A stretch of DNA of 64,000 nucleotides. Source: Prosopocoilus inquinatus (lineage: Eukaryota > Arthropoda > Insecta > Coleoptera > Lucanidae). Under the pieces are notes generated by a model. That model did no database searches. It saw only the letters and a program-made list of their open reading frames with translations, and had not been told where the DNA came from. This document shows, one piece after another, positions 12,366 through 26,800 of the stretch. The stretch lies in the NCBI GenBank assembly GCA_036172665.1, contig JAYKNF010000013.1, forward strand, positions 3,286,001 to 3,350,000, read 5' to 3'. The position numbers were made by a program, and so were the translations under genes. Positions within the stretch are counted from its first letter, which is position 1. Every line of letters begins with the position of its first letter.

Positions 12366-15283
12366 CGGACGCAGCAGCAGCTGGAAATAGTTTTAAACGA
12401 AACAACACATATTAGCGTTGTTCCTGTGATGTATCTAATCGATCCTTACTCATCTATCATGTTATTTGACGTTTGGACGGACTCCAGTAACTCTGATGTG
12501 AGAAACAAAGTTCTCGGACGCAGCAGAAGCTGGAAATAGTTTTGAACGAAACAACACGTATTAGCGTTGTTCCTGTGATGTATCTAATCGATCCTTACTC
12601 ATCTATCATGTTATTTGACGTTTGGATGGACACCAGTAACTCTGATGTGAGATACGAAGTTCTCGGACGCAGCAGAAGCTGGAAATAGTTTTAAACGAAA
12701 CAACACGCATTAGCGATGTTCCTGTGATGTATCTAATCGATCCTTACTCATCTATCATGTTATTTTACGTTTGGATGGACTCCAGTAACTCTGATGTGAG
12801 ATACGACGTTTTCTGACGCAGCAGAAGCTGGAAATAGTTTTAAACGAAACAACACGCATTAGCGATGTTCCTGTGATGTATCTAATCGATCCTTACTCAT
12901 CTATCATGTTATTTTACGTTTGGATGGACTCCAGTAACTCTGATGTGAGATACAAAGTTTTTGGACGCAGCAGAAGCTGGAAATAGTTTTGAACGAAACA
13001 ACACGTATTAGCGTTGTTCCCGTGATGTATCTAATCGATCCTTACTTAGCTACTATGTTATTTGGCGTTTCGATGGACTCCAGTAACTTTGATGTGAGAT
13101 ACGACGTTTTCGGACGCAGCAGAAGCTGGAAATAGTTTTAAACGAAACAACACGCATTAGCGATGTTCCTGTGATGTATCTAATCGATCCTTACTCATCT
13201 ATCATGTTATTTTACGTTTGGATGGACTCCAGTAACTCTGATGTGAGATACGACGTTTTCGGACGCAGCAGAAGCTGGAAATAGTTTTAAACGAAACAAC
13301 ACGCATTAGCGATGTTCCTGTGATGTATCTAATCGATCCTTACTCATCTATCATGTTATTTTACGTTTGGGTGGACTCCAGTAACTCTGATGTGAGATAC
13401 AAAGTTTTTGGACGCAGCAGAAGCTGGAAATAGTTTTGAACGAAACAACACGTATTAGCGTTGTTCCTGTGATGTATCTAATCGATCCTTACTTAGCTAC
13501 TATGTTATTTGACGTTTCGATGGACTCCAGTAACTCTAATGTGAGATACGAAATTTTCGGACGCAGCAGCAGCTGGAAATAGTTTTAAACGAAACAACAC
13601 ATATAAGCGTTGTTCCTGTGATGTATCTAATCGATCCTTACTCATCTATCATGTTATTTGACGTTTGGACGGACTCCAGTAACTCTGATGTGAGATACAA
13701 AGTTCTCGGACGCAGCAGAAGCTGGAAATAGTTTTGAACGAAGCAACACGTATTAGCGTTGTTCCTGTGATGTATCTAAACGATCCTTACTTATCTAACA
13801 TATTATATGACGTTTGGATGGACTCCAGTAAGTCTGATGTGAGATACAAAGTTTTTGGACGCAGCAGCAGCTGGAAATAGTTTTAAACGAAACAACACGT
13901 ATTAGCGTTGTTCCTGTGCTGTATCTAATCGATCCTTACTTATCTATCATGTTATTTGACGTTTCGATGGACTCCAGTAACTCTGATGTGAGATACGACG
14001 TTTTCGGACGCAGCAGAAGCTGGAAATAGTTTTAAACGAAACAACACATATTAGCGTTGTTCCTGTGATGTATCTAATCGATCCTTACTCATCTATCATG
14101 TTATTTGACGTTTGGACGGACTCCAGTAACTCTGATGTGAGATACAAAGTTCTCGGACACAGCAGAAGCTGGAAATAGTTTTGAACGAAACAACACGTAT
14201 TAGCGTTGTTCCTGTGATGTATCTAAACGATCCTTACTTATCTAACATGTTATTTGACGTTTGGATGGACTCCAGTAACTCTAATGTGAGATACGAAATT
14301 TTCGGACGCAGCAGCAGCTGGAAATAGTTTTAAACGAAACAACACGCATTAGCGTTGTTCCTGTGATGTATCTAATCGATCCTTACTCATCTATCAAGTT
14401 ATTTGACGTTTGGATGGACTCCAGTAACTCTGATGTGAGATACAATGTTTACGGACGCAGCAGAAGCTGGAAATAGTTTTGAACGAAACAACACGTATTA
14501 GCGTTGTTCCTGTGATGTATCTAATCGATCCTTACTTATCTACTATGTTATTTGACGTTTCGATGGACTCCAGTAACTATGACGTGAGATACGAAATTTC
14601 CGGACGCAGCAGAAGCTGGAAATAGTTTTAAACGAAACAACACGCATTAGCGTTGTTCCTGTGATGTATCTAATCGATCCTTACTCATCTCTCATGTTAT
14701 TTGGCGTTTCGATGGACTCCAGTAACTTTGATGTGAGATACAAAGTTCTCGGACACAGCAGAAGCTGGAAATAGGTTTGAACGAAACAACACGTATTAGC
14801 GTTGTTCCTGTGATGTATCTAAACGATCCTTACTTATCTAACATATTATATGACGTTTGGATGGACTCCAGTAAGTCTGATGTGAGATACAAAGTTTTTG
14901 GACGCAGCAGCTGCTGGTAATAGTTTTAAAGAAACAACACGTATTAGCGTTGTTCCTGTGCTGTATCTAATCGATCCTTACTTATCTATCATGTTATTTG
15001 ACGTTTCGATGGACTCCAGTAACTCTGATGTGAGATACGACGTTTTCGGACGCAGCAGAAGCTGGAAATAGTTTTAAACGAAACAACACGTATTAGCGTT
15101 GTTCCTGTGATGTGTCTAATCGATCCTTACTTATCTACTATGTTATTTGACGTTTCGATGGACTCCAGTAACTATGACGTGAGATACGAAATTTCCGGAC
15201 GCAGCAGAAGCTGGAAATAGTTTTAAACGAAACAACACGCATTAGCGTTGTTCCTGTGATGTATCTAATCGATCCTTACTCAT
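12364..15283. repeat. Long direct duplication of 1-2920
   Basis: This 2.9-kb stretch repeats 1-2920 at a constant offset of 12,363 bp. It includes rare markers such as 'gagaaacaaag', 'ttttctgacg', 'catataagcg' and the 1-bp deletion near 14929. The one substitution I noticed is 'gatgtgtctaat' near 15113 against 'gatgtatctaat'. The match ends within an M/A-type monomer at about 15283, where the sequence passes directly into the A-B-C-D array. Relative to copy 1 it skips the rest of the superunit (about nine monomers). Confidence 0.92.
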
Positions 15284-17728
15284 CTATCATGTTATTTGGC
15301 GTGTCGATGGACTCCAGTAACTTTGATGTGAGATACGACGTTTTCGGACGCAGCAGAAGCTGGAAATAGTTTTAAACGAAACAACACGCATTAGCGATGT
15401 TCCTGTGATGTATCTAATCGATCCTTACTCATCTATCATGTTATTTTACGTTTGGATGGACTCCAGTAACTCTGATGTGAGGTACGACGTTTTCGGACGC
15501 AGCAGAAGCTGGAAATAGTTTTGAACGAAACAACACGTATTAGCGTTGTTCCTGTGATGTATCTAATCGATCCTTACTTAGCTACTATGTTATTTGACGT
15601 TTCGATGGACTCCAGTAACTCTAATGAGAGATACGAAATTTTCGGACGCAGCAGCAGCTGGAAATAGTTTTAAACGAAACAACACATATTAGCGTTGTTC
15701 CTGTGATGTATCTAATCGATCCTTTCTCATCTATTATGTTATTTGACGTTTGGATGGACACCAGTAACTCTGATGTGAGATACGAAGTTCTCGGACGCAG
15801 CAGAAGCTGGAAATAGTTTTAAACGAAACAACACGCATTAGCGTTGTTCCTGTGATGTATCTAATCGATCCTTACTTATCTATCATGTTATTTGGCGTGT
15901 CGATGGACTCCAGTAACTTTGATGTGAGATACGACGTTTTCGGACGCAGCAGAAGCTGGAAATAGTTTTAAACGAAACAACACGCATTAGCGATGTTCCT
16001 GTGATGTATCTAATCGATCCTTACTCATCTATCATGTTATTTTACGTTTGGATGGACTCCAGTAACTCTGATGTGAGGTACGACGTTTTCGGACGCAGCA
16101 GAAGCTGGAAATAGTTTTGAACGAAACAACACGTATTAGCGTTGTTCCTGTGATGTATCTAATCGATCCTTACTTAGCTACTATGTTATTTGACGTTTCG
16201 ATGGACTCCAGTAACTCTAATGAGAGATACGAAATTTTCGGACGCAGCAGCAGCTGGAAATAGTTTTAAACGAAACAACACATATTAGCGTTGTTCCTGT
16301 GATGTATCTAATCGATCCTTTCTCATCTATTATGTTATTTGACGTTTGGATGGACACCAGTAACTCTGATGTGAGATACGAAGTTCTCGGACGCAGCAGA
16401 AGCTGGAAATAGTTTTAAACGAAACAACACGCATTAGCGTTGTTCCTGTGATGTATCTAATCGATCCTTACTCATCTATCATGTTATTTGGCGTGTCGAT
16501 GGACTCCAGTAACTTTGATGTGAGATACGACGTTTTCGGACGCAGCAGAAGCTGGAAATAGTTTTAAACGAAACAACACGCATTAGCGATGTTCCTGTGA
16601 TGTATCTAATCGATCCTTACTCATCTATCATGTTATTTTACGTTTGGATGGACTCCAGTAACTCTGATGTGAGGTACGACGTTTTCGGACGCAGCAGAAG
16701 CTGGAAATAGTTTTGAACGAAACAACACGTATTAGCGTTGTTCCTGTGATGTATCTAATCGATCCTTACTTAGCTACTATGTTATTTGACGTTTCGATGG
16801 ACTCCAGTAACTCTAATGAGAGATACGAAATTTTCGGACGCAGCAGCAGCTGGAAATAGTTTTAAACGAAACAACACATATTAGCGTTGTTCCTGTGATG
16901 TATCTAATCGATCCTTTCTCATCTATTATGTTATTTGACGTTTGGATGGACACCAGTAACTCTGATGTGAGATACGAAGTTCTCGGACGCAGCAGAAGCT
17001 GGAAATAGTTTTAAACGAAACAACACGCATTAGCGTTGTTCCTGTGATGTATCTAATCGATCCTTACTCATCTATCATGTTATTTGGCGTGTCGATGGAC
17101 TCCAGTAACTTTGATGTGAGATACGACGTTTTCGGACGCAGCAGAAGCTGGAAATAGTTTTAAACGAAACAACACGCATTAGCGATGTTCCTGTGATGTA
17201 TCTAATCGATCCTTACTCATCTATCATGTTATTTTACGTTTGGATGGACTCCAGTAACTCTGATGTGAGGTACGACGTTTTCGGACGCAGCAGAAGCTGG
17301 AAATAGTTTTGAACGAAACAACACGTATTAGCGTTGTTCCTGTGATGTATCTAATCGATCCTTACTTAGCTACTATGTTATTTGACGTTTCGATGGACTC
17401 CAGTAACTCTAATGAGAGATACGAAATTTTCGGACGCAGCAGCAGCTGGAAATAGTTTTAAACGAAACAACACATATTAGCGTTGTTCCTGTGATGTATC
17501 TAATCGATCCTTTCTCATCTATTATGTTATTTGACGTTTGGATGGACACCAGTAACTCTGATGTGAGATACGAAGTTCTCGGACGCAGCAGAAGCTGGAA
17601 ATAGTTTTAAACGAAACAACACGCATTAGCGTTGTTCCTGTGATGTATCTAATCGATCCTTACTCATCTATCATGTTATTTGGCGTGTCGATGGACTCCA
17701 GTAACTTTGATGTGAGATACGACGTTTT
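15196..17728. repeat. 596-bp A-B-C-D array, second block (about 4.25 units)
   Basis: Seventeen monomers in strict A, B, C, D order ending on A, with the same diagnostic variants as the block at 4174. It is one 4-monomer unit shorter. The first A monomer is joined to a type L monomer of the superunit, a junction not seen elsewhere in the window. Confidence 0.93.
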
Positions 17729-20700
17729 CGGACGCAGCAGAAGCTGGAAATAGTTTTAAACGAAACAACACGCATTAGCGATGTTCCTGTGATGTATCTA
17801 ATCGATCCTTACTCATCTATCATGTTATTTGACGTTTGGACGGACTCCAGTAAGTCTGATGTGAGATACAAAGTTTTTGGACGCAGCAGAAGCTGGAAAT
17901 AGTTTTAAACGAAACAACACGCATTAGCGATGTTCCTGTGATGTATCTAATCGATCCTTACTCATCTATCATGTTATTTTACGTTTGGATGGACTCCAGT
18001 AACTCTGATGTGAGGTACGACGTTTTCGGACGCAGCAGAAGCTGGAAATAGTTTTAAACGAAACAACACGCATTAGCGTTGTTCCTGTGATGTATCTAAT
18101 CGATCCTTACTCATCTATCATGTTATTTTACGTTTGGATGGACTCCAGTAACTCTGATGTGAGATACAAAGTTTTTGGACGCAGCAGAAGCTGGAAATAG
18201 TTTTGAACGAAACAACACGTATTAGCGTTGTTCCTGTGATGTATCTAATCGATCCTTACTTAGCTACTATGTTATTTGACGTTTCGATGGACTCCAGTAA
18301 CTCTAATGAGAGATACGAAATTTTCGGACGCAGCAGCAGCTGGAAATAGTTTTAAACGAAACAACACATATTAGCGGTGTTCCTGTGATGTATCTAATCG
18401 ATCCTTTCTCATCTATTATGTTATTTGACGTTTGGATGGACACCAGTAACTCTGATGTGAGATACGAAGTTCTCGGACGCAGCAGAAGCTGGAAATAGTT
18501 TTAAACGAAACAACACGCATTAGCGTTGTTCCTGTGATGTATCTAATCGATCCTTACTCATCTATCATGTTATTTGGCGTGTCGATGGACTCCAGTAACT
18601 TTGATGTGAGATACGACGTTTTCGGACGCAGCAGAAGCTGGAAATAGTTTTAAACGAAACAACACGCATTAGCGATGTTCCTGTGATGTATCTAATCGAT
18701 CCTTACTCATCTATCATGTTATTTTACGTTTGGGTGGACTCCAGTAACTCTGATGTGAGATACAAAGTTTTTGGACGCAGCAGAAGCTGGAAATAGTTTT
18801 GAACGAAACAACACGTATTAGCGTTGTTCCTGTGATGTATCTAATCGATCCTTACTTAGCTACTATGTTATTTGACGTTTCGATGGACTCCAGTAACTCT
18901 AATGTGAGATACGAAATTTTCGGACGCAGCAGCAGCTGGAAATAGTTTTAAACGAAACAACACATATAAGCGTTGTTCCTGTGATGTATCTAATCGATCC
19001 TTACTCATCTATCATGTTATTTGACGTTTGGACGGACTCCAGTAACTCTGATGTGAGATACAAAGTTCTCGGACGCAGCAGAAGCTGGAAATAGTTTTAA
19101 ACGAAACAACACGTATTAGCGTTGTTCCTGTGCTGTATCTAATCGATCCTTACTTATCTATCATGTTATTTGACGTTTCGATGGACTCCAGTAACTCTGA
19201 TGTGAGATACGACGTTTTCGGACGCAGCAGAAGCTGGAAATAGTTTTAAACGAAACAACACATATTAGCGTTGTTCCTGTGATGTATCTAATCGATCCTT
19301 ACTCATCTATCATGTTATTTGACGTTTGGACGGACTCCAGTAACTCTGATGTGAGATACAAAGTTCTCGGACACAGCAGAAGCTGGAAATAGTTTTGAAC
19401 GAAACAACACGTATTAGCGTTGTTCCTGTGATGTATCTAAACGATCCTTACTTATCTAACATGTTATTTGACGTTTGGATGGACTCCAGTAACTCTAATG
19501 TGAGATACGAAATTTTCGGACGCAGCAGCAGCTGGAAATAGTTTTAAACGAAACAACACGCATTAGCGTTGTTCCTGTGATGTATCTAATCGATCCTTAC
19601 TCATCTATCAAGTTATTTGACGTTTGGATGGACTCCAGTAACTCTGATGTGAGATACAATGTTTACGGACGCAGCAGAAGCTGGAAATAGTTTTGAACGA
19701 AACAACACGTATTAGCGTTGTTCCTGTGATGTATCTAATCGATCCTTACTTATCTACTATGTTATTTGACGTTTCGATGGACTCCAGTAACTATGACGTG
19801 AGATACGAAATTTCCGGACGCAGCAGAAGCTGGAAATAGTTTTAAACGAAACAACACGCATTAGCGTTGTTCCTGTGATGTATCTAATCGATCCTTACTC
19901 ATCTCTCATGTTATTTGGCGTTTCGATGGACTCCAGTAACTTTGATGTGAGATACAAAGTTCTCGGACACAGCAGAAGCTGGAAATAGGTTTGAACGAAA
20001 CAACACGTATTAGCGTTGTTCCTGTGATGTATCTAAACGATCCTTACTTATCTAACATATTATATGACGTTTGGATGGACTCCAGTAAGTCTGATGTGAG
20101 ATACAAAGTTTTTGGACGCAGCAGCTGCTGGTAATAGTTTTAAAGAAACAACACGTATTAGCGTTGTTCCTGTGCTGTATCTAATCGATCCTTACTTATC
20201 TATCATGTTATTTGACGTTTCGATGGACTCCAGTAACTCTGATGTGAGATACGACGTTTTCGGACGCAGCAGAAGCTGGAAATAGTTTTAAACGAAACAA
20301 CACGTATTAGCGTTGTTCCTGTGATGTATCTAATCGATCCTTACTTATCTACTATGTTATTTGACGTTTCGATGGACTCCAGTAACTATGACGTGAGATA
20401 CGAAATTTCCGGACGCAGCAGAAGCTGGAAATAGTTTTAAACGAAACAACACGCATTAGCGTTGTTCCTGTGATGTATCTAATCGATCCTTACTCATCTC
20501 TCATGTTATTTGGCGTTTCGATGGACTCCAGTAACTTTGATGTGAGATACGACGTTTTCGGACGCAGCAGAAGCTGGAAATAGTTTTAAACGAAACAACA
20601 CGTATTAGCGTTGTTCCTGTGATGTATCTAATCGATCCTTTCTCATCTATTATGTTATTTGACGTTTGGATGGACACCAGTAACTCTGATGTGAGATACG

Positions 20701-21899
20701 AAGTTCTCGGATGCAGCTGAAGCTAGAAATAGTTTTAAAGGAAACAACACGCATTAGCGTTGTTCCTGTGCTGTATCTAATCAATCCTTACTCATCTATC
20801 ATGTTATTTGGCGTTTCGATGGACTCCAGTAACTTTGATGTGATATACAAAGTTTTTGGACGCAGCAGAAACTGGAGGTAGTTTTGAACGAAACAACACG
20901 TATTAGCGTTGTTCCTGTGATGTATCTAATCGATCCTTACTTAGCTACTATGTTATTTGACGTTTGGATGGACTCCAGTAAGTCTGATGTGAGATACAAA
21001 GTTTTTGGACGCAGCAGGAGCTGGAAATAGTTTTAAACGAAACAACACGTATTAGCGTTGTTCCTGTGCTGTATCTAATCGATCCTTACTTATCTATCAT
21101 GTTATTTGACGTTTCGATGGACTCCAGTAACTCTGATGTGAGATACGACGTTTTCGGACGCAGCAGAAGCTGGAAATAGTTTTAAACGAAACAACACGTA
21201 TTAGCGTTGTTCCTGTGATGTATCTAATCGATCCTTTCTCATCTATTATGTTATTTGACGTTTGGATGGACACCAGTAACTCTGATGTGAGATACGAAGT
21301 TCTCGGACGCAGCAGAAGCTGGAAATAGTTTTAAACGAAACAACACGCATTAGCGTTGTTCCTGTGATGTATCTAATCGATCCTTATTCATCTATCATGT
21401 TATTTGGCGTGTCGATGGACTCCAGTAACTTTGATGTGAGATACGACGTTTTCGGACGCAGCAGAAGCTGGAAATAATTTTAAACGAAACAACACGCATT
21501 AGCGATGTTCCTGTGATGTATCTAATCGATCCTTACTCATCTATCATGTTATTTTACGTTTGGATGGACTCCAGTAACTCTGATGTGAGGTACGACGTTT
21601 TCGGACGCAGCAGAAGCTGGAAATAGTTTTGAACGAAACAACACGTATTAGCGTTGTTCCTGTGATGTATCTAATCGATCCTTACTTAGCTACTATGTTA
21701 TTTGACGTTTGGATGGACACCAGTAACTCTGATGTGAGATACGAAGTTCTCGGACGCAGCAGAAGCTGGAAATAGTTTTAAACGAAACAACACGCATTAG
21801 CGTTGTTCCTGTGATGTATCTAATCGATCCTTACTCATCTATCATGTTATTTGGCGTGTCGATGGACTCCAGTAACTTTGATGTGAGATACGACGTTTT
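17729..21899. repeat. 29-monomer superunit, copy 3 (28 monomers)
   Basis: This copy follows the order of the reference superunit (23837) from E-B-F-C-D-A through to the C/D hybrid and final A. One monomer is missing: after the anchor at 19070 the 'gaacgaagc ... atattatatg' monomer present in copies 1, 2, 4 and 5 is absent and the 'gctgtatc' monomer follows at once. The 148-bp type N monomer is at 20113. It is followed by A-B-C-D units, so the next superunit begins 6108 bp downstream. Confidence 0.9.
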
Positions 21900-23836
21900 C
21901 GGACGCAGCAGAAGCTGGAAATAGTTTTAAACGAAACAACACGCATTAGCGATGTTCCTGTGATGTATCTAATCGATCCTTACTCATCTATCATGTTATT
22001 TTACGTTTGGATGGACTCCAGTAACTCTGATGTGAGGTACGACGTTTTCGGACGCAGCAGAAGCTGGAAATAGTTTTGAACGAAACAACACGTATTAGCG
22101 TTGTTCCTGTGATGTATCTAATCGATCCTTACTTAGCTACTATGTTATTTGACGTTTCGATGGACTCCAGTAACTCTAATGAGAGATACGAAATTTTCGG
22201 ACGCAGCAGCAGCTGGAAATAGTTTTAAACGAAACAACACATATTAGCGTTGTTCCTGTGATGTATCTAATCGATCCTTTCTCATCTATTATGTTATTTG
22301 ACGTTTGGATGGACACCAGTAACTCTGATGTGAGATACGAAGTTCTCGGACGCAGCAGAAGCTGGAAATAGTTTTAAACGAAACAACACGCATTAGCGTT
22401 GTTCCTGTGATGTATCTAATCGATCCTTACTCATCTATCATGTTATTTGGCGTGTCGATGGACTCCAGTAACTTTGATGTGAGATACGACGTTTTCGGAC
22501 GCAGCAGAAGCTGGAAATAGTTTTAAACGAAACAACACGCATTAGCGATGTTCCTGTGATGTATCTAATCGATCCTTACTCATCTATCATGTTATTTTAC
22601 GTTTGGATGGACTCCAGTAACTCTGATGTGAGGTACGACGTTTTCGGACGCAGCAGAAGCTGGAAATAGTTTTGAACGAAACAACACGTATTAGCGTTGT
22701 TCCTGTGATGTATCTAATCGATCCTTACTTAGCTACTATGTTATTTGACGTTTCGATGGACTCCAGTAACTCTAATGAGAGATACGAAATTTTCGGACGC
22801 AGCAGCAGCTGGAAATAGTTTTAAACGAAACAACACATATTAGCGTTGTTCCTGTGATGTATCTAATCGATCCTTTCTCATCTATTATGTTATTTGACGT
22901 TTGGATGGACACCAGTAACTCTGATGTGAGATACGAAGTTCTCGGACGCAGCAGAAGCTGGAAATAGTTTTAAACGAAACAACACGCATTAGCGTTGTTC
23001 CTGTGATGTATCTAATCGATCCTTACTCATCTATCATGTTATTTGGCGTGTCGATGGACTCCAGTAACTTTGATGTGAGATACGACGTTTTCGGACGCAG
23101 CAGAAGCTGGAAATAGTTTTAAACGAAACAACACGCATTAGCGTTGTTCCTGTGATGTATCTAATCGATCCTTACTCATCTATCATGTTATTTGGCGTGT
23201 CGATGGACTCCAGTAACTTTGATGTGAGATACGACGTTTTCGGACGCAGCAGAAGCTGGAAATAGTTTTAAACGAAACAACACGCATTAGCGATGTTCCT
23301 GTGATGTATCTAATCGATCCTTACTCATCTATCATGTTATTTTACGTTTGGATGGACTCCAGTAACTCTGATGTGAGGTACGACGTTTTCGGACGCAGCA
23401 GAAGCTGGAAATAGTTTTGAACGAAACAACACGTATTAGCGTTGTTCCTGTGATGTATCTAATCGATCCTTACTTAGCTACTATGTTATTTGACGTTTCG
23501 ATGGACTCCAGTAACTCTAATGAGAGATACGAAATTTTCGGACGCAGCAGCAGCTGGAAATAGTTTTAAACGAAACAACACATATTAGCGTTGTTCCTGT
23601 GATGTATCTAATCGATCCTTTCTCATCTATTATGTTATTTGAAGTTTGGATGGACACCAGTAACTCTGATGTGAGATACGAAGTTCTCGGACGCAGCAGA
23701 AGCTGGAAATAGTTTTAAACGAAACAACACGCATTAGCGTTGTTCCTGTGATGTATCTAATCGATCCTTACTCATCTATCATGTTATTTGGCGTGTCGAT
23801 GGACTCCAGTAACTTTGATGTGAGATACGACGTTTT
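21751..23836. repeat. 596-bp A-B-C-D array, third block (about 3.5 units)
   Basis: Fourteen monomers run A-B-C-D-A-B-C-D-A-A-B-C-D-A. One A monomer is duplicated (22943 and 23092), an insertion of a single monomer into the 4-monomer rhythm. The last D carries a private 'ttgaagtttgg' near 23640. The first A is also counted as the last monomer of the superunit to the left. Confidence 0.92.
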
Positions 23837-26800
23837 CGGACGCAGCAGAAGCTGGAAATAGTTTTAAACGAAACAACACGCATTAGCGATGTTCCTGTGA
23901 TGTATCTAATCGATCCTTACTCATCTATCATGTTATTTGACGTTTGGACGGACTCCAGTAAGTCTGATGTGAGATACAAAGTTTTTGGACGCAGCAGAAG
24001 CTGGAAATAGTTTTAAACGAAACAACACGCATTAGCGATGTTCCTGTGATGTATCTAATCGATCCTTACTCATCTATCATGTTATTTTACGTTTGGATGG
24101 ACTCCAGTAACTCTGATGTGAGGTACGACGTTTTCGGACGCAGCAGAAGCTGGAAATAGTTTTAAACGAAACAACACGCATTAGCGTTGTTCCTGTGATG
24201 TATCTAATCGATCCTTACTCATTTATCATGTTATTTTACGTTTGGATGGACTCCAGTAACTCTGATGTGAGATACAAAGTTTTTGGACGCAGCAGAAGCT
24301 GGAAATAGTTTTGAACGAAACAACACGTATTAGCGTTGTTCCTGTGATGTATCTAATCGATCCTTACTTAGCTACTATGTTATTTGACGTTTCGATGGAC
24401 TCCAGTAACTCTAATGAGAGATACGAAATTTTCGGACGCAGCAGCAGCTGGAAATAGTTTTAAACGAAACAACACATATTAGCGGTGTTCCTGTGATGTA
24501 TCTAATCGATCCTTTCTCATCTATTATGTTATTTGACGTTTGGATGGACACCAGTAACTCTGATGTGAGATACGAAGTTCTCGGACGCAGCAGAAGCTGG
24601 AAATAGTTTTAAACGAAACAACACGCATTAGCGTTGTTCCTGTGATGTATCTAATCGATCCTTACTCATCTATCATGTTATTTGGCGTGTCGATGGACTC
24701 CAGTAACTTTGATGTGAGATACGACGTTTTCGGACGCAGCAGAAGCTGGAAATAGTTTTAAACGAAACAACACGCATTAGCGATGTTCCTGTGATGTATC
24801 TAATCGATCCTTACTCATCTATCATGTTATTTTACGTTTGGGTGGACTCCAGTAACTCTGATGTGAGATACAAAGTTTTTGGACGCAGCAGAAGCTGGAA
24901 ATAGTTTTGAACGAAACAACACGCATTAGCGTTGTTCCTGTGATGTATCTAATCGATCCTTACTTAGCTACTATGTTATTTGACGTTTCGATGGACTCCA
25001 GTAACTCTAATGTGAGATACGAAATTTTCGGACGCAGCAGCAGCTGGAAATAGTTTTAAACGAAACAACACATATAAGCGTTGTTCCTGTGATGTATCTA
25101 ATCGATCCTTACTCATCTATCATGTTATTTGACGTTTGGACGGACTCCAGTAACTCTGATGTGAGATACAAAGTTCTCGGACGCAGCAGAAGCTGGAAAT
25201 AGTTTTGAACGAAGCAACACGTATTAGCGTTGTTCCTGTGATGTATCTAAACGATCCTTACTTATCTAACATATTATATGACGTTTGGATGGACTCCAGT
25301 AAGTCTGATGTGAGATACAAAGTTTTTGGACGCAGCAGCAGCTGGAAATAGTTTTAAACGAAACAACACGTATTAGCGTTGTTCCTGTGCTGTATCTAAT
25401 CGATCCTTACTTATCTATCATGTTATTTGACGTTTCGATGGACTCCAGTAACTCTGATGTGAGATACGACGTTTTCGGACGCAGCAGAAGCTGGAAATAG
25501 TTTTAAACGAAACAACACATATTAGCGTTGTTCCTGTGATGTATCTAATCGATCCTTACTCATCTATCATGTTATTTGACGTTTGGACGGACTCCAGTAA
25601 CTCTGATGTGAGATACAAAGTTCTCGGACACAGCAGAAGCTGGAAATAGTTTTGAACGAAACAACACGTATTAGCGTTGTTCCTGTGATGTATCTAAACG
25701 ATCCTTACTTATCTAACATGTTATTTGACGTTTGGATGGACTCCAGTAACTCTAATGTGAGATACGAAATTTTCGGACGCAGCAGCAGCTGGAAATAGTT
25801 TTAAACGAAACAACACGCATTAGCGTTGTTCCTGTGATGTATCTAATCGATCCTTACTCATCTATCAAGTTATTTGACGTTTGGATGGACTCCAGTAACT
25901 CTGATGTGAGATACAATGTTTACGGACGCAGCAGAAGCTGGAAATAGTTTTGAACGAAACAACACGTATTAGCGTTGTTCCTGTGATGTATCTAATCGAT
26001 CCTTACTTATCTACTATGTTATTTGACGTTTCGATGGACTCCAGTAACTATGACGTGAGATACGAAATTTCCGGACGCAGCAGAAGCTGGAAATAGTTTT
26101 AAACGAAACAACACGCATTAGCGTTGTTCCTGTGATGTATCTAATCGATCCTTACTCATCTCTCATGTTATTTGGCGTTTCGATGGACTCCAGTAACTTT
26201 GATGTGAGATACAAAGTTCTCGGACACAGCAGAAGCTGGAAATAGGTTTGAACGAAACAACACGTATTAGCGTTGTTCCTGTGATGTATCTAAACGATCC
26301 TTACTTATCTAACATATTATATGACGTTTGGATGGACTCCAGTAAGTCTGATGTGAGATACAAAGTTTTTGGACGCAGCAGCTGCTGGTAATAGTTTTAA
26401 AGAAACAACACGTATTAGCGTTGTTCCTGTGCTGTATCTAATCGATCCTTACTTATCTATCATGTTATTTGACGTTTCGATGGACTCCAGTAACTCTGAT
26501 GTGAGATACGACGTTTTCGGACGCAGCAGAAGCTGGAAATAGTTTTAAACGAAACAACACGTATTAGCGTTGTTCCTGTGATGTATCTAATCGATCCTTA
26601 CTTATCTACTATGTTATTTGACGTTTCGATGGACTCCAGTAACTATGACGTGAGATACGAAATTTCCGGACGCAGCAGAAGCTGGAAATAGTTTTAAACG
26701 AAACAACACGCATTAGCGTTGTTCCTGTGATGTATCTAATCGATCCTTACTCATCTCTCATGTTATTTGGCGTTTCGATGGACTCCAGTAACTTTGATGT

